Below are positions 33,389 to 42,100 of a stretch of DNA of 44,787 nucleotides, one piece after another. Source of the DNA: Bacteroidales bacterium UBA6431 (GTDB taxonomy: Bacteria; Bacteroidota; Bacteroidia; Bacteroidales; UBA932). Position 1 is the stretch's first letter; each line of letters starts with the position of its first letter. The stretch spans positions 1 through 44,787 of the forward strand of contig DJOT01000039.1 of assembly GCA_002439095.1 (NCBI GenBank), written 5' to 3'. The notes under the pieces were generated by a model, which had not been told where the DNA came from, searched no databases, and saw nothing but the letters and a program-made list of their open reading frames with translations. The position numbers and the translations under genes were made by a program.

Positions 33389-35104
33389 ATGAAATCACCT
33401 ATATCAAGGACCATCCTTGCCATGGTCCTGAGTGTCCTGGCACTGGCCGGATGCTCTAAAGACAACGCGGACAAGGCTCTCAAACTTTATTCGGAAAGCC
33501 CGGCGGTGACGCTGAGCGCTGACAATGAAGCCGCAGTCGAGCTGACCTCAGAAGGCGGGCGCGTCCCGTTCACCCTCAGCAGAACTTATGACTGGGAGGC
33601 TGTCGTCTGCAGCAACGCGGGCGAGTGGTGTCATGCATATCATGTCAACGACAAACTTACCCTCGCTGTGGACGATTATGCCTCTGATGACCAGGGGAGC
33701 CGTACCGCCAAGGTGCTGATCCTCGAGGGAGGTCAGGCCAGTGCGGTCATCAACCTGACGCAGAGCGCATCCGCCAAACCTTATATCACCCTCAAATCGG
33801 ACGCCAACCCATACATCTCATACAAGGGTGGAGAGCTCAAGATCAATGTCTCCAGCAACGTTCCGTCCTACAAGGTCGAGTTGCGTGACATGGACCTCAA
33901 CTGGGCCACATGCTCTGTTGACGGCAGCCTCATCACCCTCAAGGCCGGTAAGAACATCACCGGCGAAGAGATGCATGCCACCCTCGTCGTGTCCGCCGTC
34001 AGCGGCTCCGAGGCGGCCGTGGCCGAGTACGCTTTCAGGCAGGGCAACGGCCGCATGCAACTTGAGTATGTCATCCCGGAAGACGGCAAGACTGCTGCGC
34101 TGCCAGTATGCGGCTACGATGTGGACTGCACGATCGACTGGGGCGACGGGAGTGATGAGATCACGGTTAAAGGGAGAGTTTCCAGCTACTCAAGGATTGA
34201 GCATCAGTATGCCAAGGCCGGCACATATACCGTATCCATCTCCGGTACGGTGGATGAGTTCAACTCCGATGACAGCGATATCACCGCTTACTTCAAGGCA
34301 GTCCGCTCATGGGGAGCCGTGAAGATCAACTCCCTTGAGGAGGCGTTCAAGGGTACTTCCATGACGCAGATCCCTCTCCCGGAGGAGCCGGGTCTCTTCG
34401 CCGATGTGGAGAGCGTGTCCGGAGCATTCGAGAACATGGCCTCGCTCACCGCAGCTCCTGAAGGATTCTTCGACACCGCGGTCAACGTGACCGATGCGTC
34501 CAAACTGTTCTACAACTGCAAGGCCCTTGTGGACGTGCCGGAAAATCTCTTCGCCAAGATGCCTGCACTTGAGGATGTGTCAAACATGTTCTACAACTGC
34601 CAGGCCCTCACCGCAGTGCCTGAAGGCCTGTTCAAGTCCAACAGGGACATCTACCTGGTTTCAGCCCTCTTCTCTTATTCGGGACTCGAGACCATCCCGG
34701 CAGGGTTCTTCGATTTCGGGGAGAACATCAAGATGATGATCACCGTCTTCGCGGGATGCGAGAAGCTCAAGGAGATTCCTGCCGGCCTGTTTGACAAACT
34801 CTCCGGGGCAACGAGATTCCAGAGCACTTTCCTCAACTGCACCGCGCTCACGTCCATCCCTGCGGCACTGTTCGACAACTGCAAGAAGATCAACATCACC
34901 CAGTATATGTTCATGGGCTGTACCGGCCTCACTGGAGAATCACCATACACCGTGGTTGACGGAGCCAAGGTACACCTCTATGAGAGGAACGACCACCTCG
35001 ATGTTTTCACCAAGATTCCGAACAAGGATGCCAAGGGCACGTTTGCAGGCTGTACAGGCTTGAGCGACTACGACTCCATGCCTGACAAGTACAAGGAAAA
35101 CTGA
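33389..35104 (+). CDS. Second BspA-like repeat lipoprotein with PKD domain
   Basis: 571 aa. Lipobox LAGC (Cys about 22). N-terminal BACON-like domains (YDWEAVVCSNAGEWCHAY, about 45-120, and about 130-215), a clear PKD-like domain (VDCTIDWGDGSDEI...HQYAKAGTYTVSISG, about 243-290), then seven or eight repeats of about 26 residues (LFYNCKALVDVPENLFAKMPAL...). It ends with the same GESPY...HLYERN...LSDYDSMP cap as its neighbour. It looks like a shortened paralogue of the upstream gene, with fewer repeats. Terminated by the 19-bp hairpin at 35125. Confidence 0.82.
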   Translation: MKSPISRTILAMVLSVLALAGCSKDNADKALKLYSESPAVTLSADNEAAVELTSEGGRVPFTLSRTYDWEAVVCSNAGEWCHAYHVNDKLTLAVDDYASDDQGSRTAKVLILEGGQASAVINLTQSASAKPYITLKSDANPYISYKGGELKINVSSNVPSYKVELRDMDLNWATCSVDGSLITLKAGKNITGEEMHATLVVSAVSGSEAAVAEYAFRQGNGRMQLEYVIPEDGKTAALPVCGYDVDCTIDWGDGSDEITVKGRVSSYSRIEHQYAKAGTYTVSISGTVDEFNSDDSDITAYFKAVRSWGAVKINSLEEAFKGTSMTQIPLPEEPGLFADVESVSGAFENMASLTAAPEGFFDTAVNVTDASKLFYNCKALVDVPENLFAKMPALEDVSNMFYNCQALTAVPEGLFKSNRDIYLVSALFSYSGLETIPAGFFDFGENIKMMITVFAGCEKLKEIPAGLFDKLSGATRFQSTFLNCTALTSIPAALFDNCKKINITQYMFMGCTGLTGESPYTVVDGAKVHLYERNDHLDVFTKIPNKDAKGTFAGCTGLSDYDSMPDKYKEN

Positions 35105-35124
35105 CCCACGGTCTTTCCCGTCAT

Positions 35125-35169
35125 AAATAGAGCAGGAAGAAAATCAAGTGTTTTCTTCCTGCTCTATTT
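35125..35169. terminator. Bidirectional terminator between convergent genes
   Basis: Perfect 19-bp inverted repeat (35125-35143 and 35151-35169) with a 7-nt loop. Each arm ends in T- or A-rich sequence, so it can serve the BspA-like operon on the plus strand and the MFS gene on the minus strand. Confidence 0.85.
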
Positions 35170-35183
35170 GCTTGTTGCCAGGG

Positions 35184-36353
35184 CTACGCCTCAGGCGGCA
35201 GGGCTTGAGACTGCCGGGTCAGGAATACTTCAGCCAGGAATAGCACGCAGAAGATGCAGGCCACCAGATAGACTCCGCAGACATTTCCGGGGAAAAGGAT
35301 TCCCGCAAGCGGCGTGACAAGAAGTGGGGACAGGAACTGCCCGGCATATAGGGCTGCCGAGAGCAGCGGCATCACTGTCGTGGCTGCCTCGCGTCCGGCC
35401 TTGATTGATGCAATGGTGTTGAGGTAAGGCACGCCCACGCCGTTGGCGATCCCGATGAACAGGCACCCTGCAAGCAGGGCCGGAAGAGTCTGGGACAGGC
35501 CGAAACACAGGTATCCGAGCAGGAAGAAGACTGGCGCGAAGTATTTGATGCTCATACGGAAAGTTTTCATCATGCCTCCGAATACGAGCCCGACAAGCGC
35601 CGCCACGACATCAAGTGCCACCATGATGACGGTGATGGTCACCGGGTCAAGGCTTGTAGTCTGTACGCAGACAGCCGAGAAGTTGGACGGGAAAACGAAG
35701 AAACAAACCATGAGCAGCAGCATGCCGAGCACTGACGGGTAGAAGCGCCTGATGTTGGACAGGAAACTTTGTGAGCCGGCGGGTGTTTCCAGATGCTCAT
35801 TTGGGAGGAACGCCAGCACGAGCACAAGGACTGCGAGCCCCATCAGGTAGACGAGGAAGGCATAGTTCCAACCTACCTTGGCAAGGACACCGGCAATCAA
35901 CGTGGCAATCACTCCACCGGCCTGGTTCATTGCAGCGCACAGCCCCATAAGCCTTGATTGTTCCTCCGGAGGAAAATAATAGGAGAGGAGTCCTGTGGAC
36001 AACGGCATTATCATGCCGACCGAGACCCCGAGCAGAGCCCTCAGCACAAGAATTGCTGCGATATCGTCAATGAAGAAGGCGCCTGCTCCGCAGAGCACGT
36101 ACATCACAAGGCCTGTTATGGCAAGTGTCTTTGTCTTGAAGAGCCTGCAAAGTCTTGTGAAGCAGAGGTTTGTGATGATGATGAACAGGGCCGGCAGGCT
36201 GACGATAAACTGTACAAGCAGGTCTGGCCTGTCAGCGAAATGGGCTTTCACTGCCCAGAGTGCCGGAGCCATGGCCGCGCCGGCCATTACAGTGAGAAGA
36301 CTGATGGAGAGGATTGTCGGGGCAAGCATCCCGTGGTGCTTTTGCGTCTGCAT
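35184..36353 (-). CDS. MFS transporter
   Basis: 389 aa, about 12 transmembrane helices. Major facilitator features: the loop 2-3 segment RLCRLFKTKTLAITG, helix 4 LRALLGVSVGMIMPLSTGLLSYYFPPEEQSRLMG, and the pseudo-symmetric GGMMKTFRMSIKYFAP in the second half. Resembles drug/proton-antiporter or sugar-efflux MFS proteins of Bacteroidota; the substrate cannot be told. Single gene with a -7 box at 36447-36454 and a leader of about 85 nt holding a small CGGGC/GCCCG hairpin (36387-36404). Confidence 0.88.
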   Translation of the reverse strand: MQTQKHHGMLAPTILSISLLTVMAGAAMAPALWAVKAHFADRPDLLVQFIVSLPALFIIITNLCFTRLCRLFKTKTLAITGLVMYVLCGAGAFFIDDIAAILVLRALLGVSVGMIMPLSTGLLSYYFPPEEQSRLMGLCAAMNQAGGVIATLIAGVLAKVGWNYAFLVYLMGLAVLVLVLAFLPNEHLETPAGSQSFLSNIRRFYPSVLGMLLLMVCFFVFPSNFSAVCVQTTSLDPVTITVIMVALDVVAALVGLVFGGMMKTFRMSIKYFAPVFFLLGYLCFGLSQTLPALLAGCLFIGIANGVGVPYLNTIASIKAGREAATTVMPLLSAALYAGQFLSPLLVTPLAGILFPGNVCGVYLVACIFCVLFLAEVFLTRQSQALPPEA

Positions 36354-36446
36354 AAAATTTGATTTTTGAATACACTTACTGGAGTTCGGGCTCTACCAGG
36401 CCCGGATTCTTCAGACGCTGTGACAGACGCTTACAAATCCGCAGCG

Positions 36447-36454
36447 CAAATTTA
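36447..36454 (-). promoter_or_regulatory. -7 box for the MFS transporter
   Basis: Minus-strand TAAATTTG (TAnnTTTG), about 95 bp before the ATG. A TTTG directly adjoins it, but none at the proper spacing. Confidence 0.45.
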
Positions 36455-36513
36455 CAAAAAAATCGGATTCCAGCCTTCGTCTTCTGTGCCCATAAGCGAT
36501 TTGTCGTTTGTGC

Positions 36514-37293
36514 TTACTTTTTCAATAGTTTCTGAATAACTTTCATTGTCATCTTCTCATCCTCCATCTCCGTATCTGGAACTTGAATGAACTCAAATCC
36601 GAAATCGTTTCCAGCCTTGCGGTTCTGTCGTGGTTCAAGCCCTTCAATAAGTATAGCCTCGAAAGCATTTGCCAAATTCTCCATGCTGAAAATGGTGTTC
36701 TTGAAGTCTTCAATCATTATGGAGCCATCTTCGTTTATGCCATAAAAACCGAACCACGAGAATCTGTCCCAACGGCCATTCAGACGATCTTTGCAGTGCT
36801 CTGACAGACGCTTTGAAATTGGCTGTTTGACAGCTTGCCCTACATAAATAACTTCTCTGGCATCATGGAGCATATAAATGCCTTTCTGCTCTTTGAAATT
36901 CACCTTGTTTGCGCCAATGTTTTGGGATCCGTATAAATTCATGCTTTTCCAGTTCACATTGTAGCGGCTCCAGTACATGCCAAAGTTTTTTATGATATTA
37001 TTTCTCTGAATCTGCTCCGCTTCTTCCGATGTCACTTCTTTTTCCGGTTTGGTTTCAGGCTCCCCCTTTAGGGTAAGAGGTGAATTGTCAATCAATTCGT
37101 AAACGCCGTTGCCAAGTTTCCGGAAAAGATCTTTTTTTGTGGCCAGCTGTGCGCAAACGGTCTGTTCTGGTGTGGCTCCGCATTCGTCCTTTTTTCTGTA
37201 CCCGTTCTCAAAAATCCGGCTGGTAATATCAGTGTAGTGCATGGGTGTTCCCTCGTCAAGTAGAACTTTTTTTATCGCATCTTTCCAAGTCAT
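36514..37293 (-). CDS. HARE-HTH / GIY-YIG nuclease protein
   Basis: 259 aa. Residues 1-70 form a HARE-type winged helix (MTWKDAIKKVLLDEGTPMHYTDI...ENGYR...LFRKLGNGVYEL), a domain found in restriction and chromatin-linked proteins that may sense modified DNA. After an acidic linker (71-95) a conserved segment leads into a GIY-YIG nuclease domain: GIY 138-140, IYVGQ 149-153, Arg162 in KRLSEH, the catalytic Glu212 in FEAILIE and Asn224 in PRQNRKAG. All core residues are present, so it is probably an active endonuclease. It diverges from the darTG pair and shares the low GC of that island. Role in phage defence or DNA repair is inferred. Confidence 0.8.
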   Translation of the reverse strand: MTWKDAIKKVLLDEGTPMHYTDITSRIFENGYRKKDECGATPEQTVCAQLATKKDLFRKLGNGVYELIDNSPLTLKGEPETKPEKEVTSEEAEQIQRNNIIKNFGMYWSRYNVNWKSMNLYGSQNIGANKVNFKEQKGIYMLHDAREVIYVGQAVKQPISKRLSEHCKDRLNGRWDRFSWFGFYGINEDGSIMIEDFKNTIFSMENLANAFEAILIEGLEPRQNRKAGNDFGFEFIQVPDTEMEDEKMTMKVIQKLLKK

Positions 37294-37309
37294 GTTATAT
37301 TGCTTTTTT

Positions 37310-37317
37310 CAAATATA
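37310..37317 (-). promoter_or_regulatory. -7 box for the GIY-YIG gene
   Basis: Minus-strand TATATTTG, 16 bp before the ATG at 37293; -33 element not obvious. Confidence 0.4.
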
Positions 37318-37380
37318 GGAAATTCTTCCAAAAGGTTATATTTTTACTTGATGACTTGGAACTGTTTTTTGTGAAATATG

Positions 37381-37388
37381 TATATTTG
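37381..37388 (+). promoter_or_regulatory. -7 box for darTG
   Basis: TATATTTG (TAnnTTTG) 33 bp before the TTG start of darT. A TTG lies 22 bp upstream (37356-37358), somewhat too far. Faces away from the GIY-YIG promoter, 63 bp apart. Confidence 0.45.
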
Positions 37389-37421
37389 TTTGTTTTAAGG
37401 ATATACTGACGGACAGATAGT

Positions 37422-38042
37422 TTGAAGCCTGCAATAAAATACGCTTTCAGGATGGTGCACATTGACAATATACCTCATGTGAACCGGTATGGTTTTGTCC
37501 ATAAGAATTCACCAGTAGCTGAGCCCAATTATGTCGCCATCGGGGATCAATCGGTTATACTTGTAAGAGAGACGAAGTCAATTCAAGGTGGAGATGTTAT
37601 AGGGTCATACATACCTTTTTATTTCGGCCCTAGGTCTCCGATGCTTTATGTGGTTCAGCATGGATATAATGGGGTTAAACAGTATGCTCCACAAGATTTG
37701 GTGTATTGCGTGGTATTGCTTTGTGATATTGTTGAAAGCCAGATTGATTGTGTGTTCACAGATGGACATGCGTTAAATGTTTTAACACATACTTATTCAA
37801 AAGAGTCTCTGCCTCATATAAATGAAATAATTTGTTATTCAGATGTTTACACGCAATATTGGAACAAAGAAGAAGACAGAGATCTGAAGCGCAGGAAAGA
37901 AGCTGAATTGTTGCTTAAAGATGAACTGCCTCCCGCATATATCAAAGGGTATGTTGTATACGATGAGCAAGCAAAACAAAAACTTGTGCGTTTTGGGATA
38001 GAACCAAGTAGAATCATAGTAAAAAAAGAATATTATTTTTGA
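37422..38042 (+). CDS. darT: DarT DNA ADP-ribosyltransferase toxin (DUF4433)
   Basis: 206 aa from a TTG start; the frame opens at 37410 and the conserved YAFRMVHIDNIPHV element (residues 7-20) would be cut by the ATG at 37452, so the start must be earlier. DarT signatures: the NAD-contacting MVHIDN (11-16), PFYFGPRSPMLYVV (65-78), and RRKEAELLLKDELP (157-170), where the catalytic glutamate is expected (Glu162 most likely). DarT enzymes attach ADP-ribose to thymidine in single-stranded DNA of a short target sequence, stopping replication; in phage infection this blocks phage DNA synthesis. Directly followed by darG, with overlapping or 5-bp-spaced frames. AT-richer than the window's core genes. 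Confidence 0.93.
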   Translation: MKPAIKYAFRMVHIDNIPHVNRYGFVHKNSPVAEPNYVAIGDQSVILVRETKSIQGGDVIGSYIPFYFGPRSPMLYVVQHGYNGVKQYAPQDLVYCVVLLCDIVESQIDCVFTDGHALNVLTHTYSKESLPHINEIICYSDVYTQYWNKEEDRDLKRRKEAELLLKDELPPAYIKGYVVYDEQAKQKLVRFGIEPSRIIVKKEYYF

Positions 38043-38047
38043 CCCAT

Positions 38048-39109
38048 ATGATACAATTTACGAAAGGAAATCTTCTGGAAAGTCCCGCTCAGGCACTGGT
38101 CAACACTGTGAATACGGAAGGTGTCATGGGGAAAGGAATAGCTTTGCAGTTTAAAGAAATGTTTCCTGAAAACTACATTCTATATAAGGATGCTTGTAAG
38201 CAGCATCTTGTTAAAGTGGGTCAGATGTTCATAACAAGTGAGCTTACTTTGTCCGGAACAAAAATGATTGTTAACTTTCCGACTAAGACGACATGGAAAA
38301 AACCATCTGAGTATTCATATATAAAGGATGGATTGACGGCTTTGAGAGAAGAGATTATTGCGCGGAATATATCGTCAATAGCCATTCCTCCACTTGGCTC
38401 TCACAATGGTGGCCTTGATTGGCTTGTCGTAAAGAGGATGATCATTGAAGCTCTTCATGATCTTGACTGCGTGATATATTTATATGAACCATCGGATACG
38501 ATTGTTGAAAAAATGCGTAGCGAGCGAGTAAAATTGACACCAGCTCGTGCAATGATGTTGGATGTTTTGTGTGATATGGTGTCATACGGAGAATTCATCT
38601 CTGTTTTTGCTGCCGAGAAAGCGGTTTATTTTCTTCAGAGAAATGGCGCGAGGGATATTTTCAATATAGAATTTACGCGAAGTTACTACGGGCCATATTC
38701 CAAAGGAAAGATTGCACATGTTTTATATTACATGAATGGCAGTTATGTACGTGGGATGGGTGGAATGCAGGCTAGACCATTTGATGAGATTTGGCTGTTT
38801 GGGGATACGTTAACCGCTGTATCGGGATATCTTGACATGAAGGAAAACAGCAAGTACAAAGAGGTGTCAGAACGCACGAAACGGTTTTTGAGGGGGTATT
38901 ATTCAACATACTCACTGGAATTACTTTCAACAGTTGATTTTATTTTACAGAATGATAGCCGTCTTGCTGGATGGGGAAAAATGGTCGATGAAGAGGTCTT
39001 TTCTATTATTAATGAAAACATATCAAAGTGGAGCCATAGGAAGGAATCCTTGTTTTACGGCAGCAAATACATTCCGACAATACTGAACCATCTAAAGGAC
39101 CTCTATTAG
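38048..39109 (+). CDS. darG: DarG macrodomain antitoxin
   Basis: 353 aa from ATG 38048; a TTG at 38039 that overlaps the darT stop is possible. N-terminal macrodomain (about 1-150): FTKGNLLESPAQALVNTVNTEG...GKGIALQFK, with Lys80 in NFPTKTTWKKPSEY at the position of the catalytic lysine described for DarG, and PPLGSHNGGLDW. It removes ADP-ribose from DNA. The C-terminal part (about 160-353, YYGPYSKGKIAHVLYYMNG...LRGYYSTYSLELLSTVDFI) is the second DarG domain, which binds and blocks DarT directly. The stop lies 8 bp from the convergent gltB stop with no terminator between. Confidence 0.94.
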   Translation: MIQFTKGNLLESPAQALVNTVNTEGVMGKGIALQFKEMFPENYILYKDACKQHLVKVGQMFITSELTLSGTKMIVNFPTKTTWKKPSEYSYIKDGLTALREEIIARNISSIAIPPLGSHNGGLDWLVVKRMIIEALHDLDCVIYLYEPSDTIVEKMRSERVKLTPARAMMLDVLCDMVSYGEFISVFAAEKAVYFLQRNGARDIFNIEFTRSYYGPYSKGKIAHVLYYMNGSYVRGMGGMQARPFDEIWLFGDTLTAVSGYLDMKENSKYKEVSERTKRFLRGYYSTYSLELLSTVDFILQNDSRLAGWGKMVDEEVFSIINENISKWSHRKESLFYGSKYIPTILNHLKDLY

Positions 39110-39117
39110 TTTTTAGA

Positions 39118-42100
39118 TCACAGCAACTTCTTGTACTCCACCGGCATCACCTTGATGAAGCGGGCGGCACAGGAGTCCCATTCGGAGAGGATGCGGGCGG
39201 CAAGAGGACTGCCGGTGTGGGCGTGGTGCGCCTTGATGAGGGACTTGACCTCACGGCGGTCTTCATCGGTCTCGAGCAGGGAGAGCTCGACCATGTCCAT
39301 GTTGCAGTAATAGTCGAAATCGCCTGCAGTGTTGAGTACATAGGCGATGCCGCCGCTCATACCGGCGGCGAAATTACGGCCTGTCCTGCCAAGCACCACG
39401 ACCCTGCCTCCAGTCATGTATTCGCAGCAGTGGTCTCCGACTCCCTCGACCACAGCCACCGCCCCGCTGTTGCGGACACAGAAGCGCTCGCCGACCTGAC
39501 CGTTGATGAACATCTGTCCGCCGGTGGCCCCGTAGCCTATGGTGTTGCCGGCTATGATGTTGTCTTCGGCACTGAATAGGGATTCCGGAGATGGGGTCAC
39601 TATGATCTTGCCGCCGGAGAGGCCCTTGCCGAGGTAGTCGTTGGCATCGCCCTCAAGCCGGAATGTGAGCCCCGGGCAGAGGAATGCGCCGAAACTCTGT
39701 CCTGCTGACCCGGTGAATGTCACCGTGATGCAATCTTCCGGCAGGCCGGTCCCGCCATATAGGGACGTTACCTTGCCGCTCAGCATGGCCCCGACGCTGC
39801 GGTCCGTGTTGCGGATCTGTACTCCGAGACTGACTTTGCGCCGCGATTCCACAGCCGGCCATACCATCTCGATCACCTCCCTGTCCTTGGCGCAGAGCTG
39901 AGCATCAACTTGGCCGGAAGTGCAGACACGTGCATTGTCCTTGGCCTCGTCAGGGATGTACAGGACTCTGTCCAGGGAGACCTTGCCGGCTTTCGAACCA
40001 TCCGCGAAACTTCTCTTGTGCAGCAGGTCCGCACGGCCTATGACCTCCTGCAGGGAGCGGTATCCCATCTGGGCCAAGTATTCGCGCAACTGTTTGGCGA
40101 TGAATCGGAAATATGTCTCCAGATGCTCCTTGCGCCCGGAGAACTTCGTCCGCAGGGCGGGATCTTGGGTCGCTATGCCGACGGGGCAGGTGTTGGTGTT
40201 GCAGCGGCGGCACACAAGGCAGCCGAGTGAAACCAGCGAAGCGGTGCCAAAACCGAATTCCTCGGCCCCGAGCATGGCCATGAACAGCACGTCGCGGGCG
40301 GTCTTCAGACCGCCGTCCACCTGGAGGCGGACACGTCCACGGAGGTTGTTAACCACGAGGGTCTGCTGCACCTGTGCAAGGCCTGTCTCCGACGGGCTGC
40401 CGGTATGCTTGACAGAACTTGCAGGGCTCGCGCCCGTACCTCCATCGCCCCCGCTTATCAGGATGACATCGGCCTTGGCCTTGGCCACGCCCGCCGCAAT
40501 CGTTCCTACACCTGCCTCGGAGACCAGCTTTACGCTGATGCGTGCCGAAGAGTTGATGTTCTTGAGGTCATAGATCAATTGGGCCAAGTCCTCGATCGAG
40601 TAGATGTCGTGGTGGGGCGGGGGAGAGATGAGGGTGATGCCCGGCACAGAGTGGCGTGTGCGTGCGATGAGTTCGTCTACCTTGAAGCCCGGCAGCTGGC
40701 CTCCCTCTCCGGGCTTTGCTCCCTGAGCCACTTTGATCTGTATCTCGTCAGCGTTGACGAGGTACTGTGCGTCCACCCCGAACCTGCCCGAGGCTACCTG
40801 CTTCACTGCGCTGCGCATCGAGCTCCCGTCAGGAAGGGGGTTGTTGCGTGATGGATCCTCGCCGCCTTCGCCGGTGTTGCTCTGGCCGCCGATGGCGTTC
40901 ATCGCCAGGGCGATCGTCTCGTGGGCCTCCTTGCTGATGGCGCCGAATGAAATGGCTTCCGTGACGAAGCGCTTCATCAGCGCTTCCTCGCTCTCGACTT
41001 CGCTTATGTCTACAGGCTTGCGGTCGCTTTCTATCTCCATCAGGTCGCGCAAGTACATCGGTGCGGTGCGGTTGGCGGCGATGTCACTGAATTGGCGGAA
41101 TGCCTCGTAATCCTGTTCTCTCACCGCCTTGTGCAGGAGTCTGACGCGGGACGGCTCCCAGGCATGGAATTCCCCGCCTTTGCGGTAGGCGTAAAACCCG
41201 TAGTCTTCCGGTGCGTCCGGCTGCTCCGGCGCGAATGCCGCCTTGTGGGCTGCGAGCACATCAGATGCTATGTCTTCGAGGGTCACGCCCCCGATCTGGG
41301 ATACGCCGCCTCCCATATAATTGTCCAGCACTTTCTGGCTGACTCCCAGGTTTTCGAAGAGGGAAGCACCCCTGTAACTGCGGATGGTGGAGATTCCCAT
41401 CTTGGAGAGGATTTTGAGCATGCCCTTGTTGACAGCCTTGATGTAGTGTTCTTCCGCTGCCGGGTAGTCAAGCTGGACGGCCTTGGATTTGACCAGTTCA
41501 TCGAGGATAGCAAATGTCATATAGGGGTTGACCGCACTGGCTCCGTATCCGGCGAGCAGCGCCACATGCATCACTTCGCACACTTCTGCGGACTCCACGA
41601 TTATGGCGGTCTGCGAACGCTTCATGTTGTGTATGAGGTGGTGATGCACAGCTGCCGTGGCGAGCAGGGACGGTATCGGGGCGTGTGTGGAGTCTACGTT
41701 CCTGTCGGAGATGATGATGTAGTTGTATCCGGCGTCAACGGCCTTGATGGCATCTTTGCAGAGTCTGGAAAGGGCCGCTTCCATCGCTCCGGCTCCGTCT
41801 TCGGTCTCGAAGAGCATAGGCAGGGTGATGGTCTTGAAGCCTTTGTATCTGAGGTTTTTTAGTGTCTCCAGTTCATCGTTTGATAGGATCGGGGAACTCA
41901 AGCGTACCACCTTGCACAGGTCCGGCGACGGGGTGAGAATGTCTCCCTTGACGGCACCGATGTAGCTTGTCAGGGACATCACTGTGCTTTCCCTTATGGA
42001 GTCTATCGGCGGGTTGGTGACCTGGGCGAACTTCTGCTTGAAGTAGTTGAAAAATCGTTGCGGCTTTTCGGAGAGCACGGACAGAGGGGTGTCGTCTCCC

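Noticed and set aside
36355..36440. Riboswitch in the MFS transporter leader
   Set aside because: Only a 5-bp hairpin (36387-36404) was found; no conserved aptamer core or terminator/antiterminator pair could be recognised.
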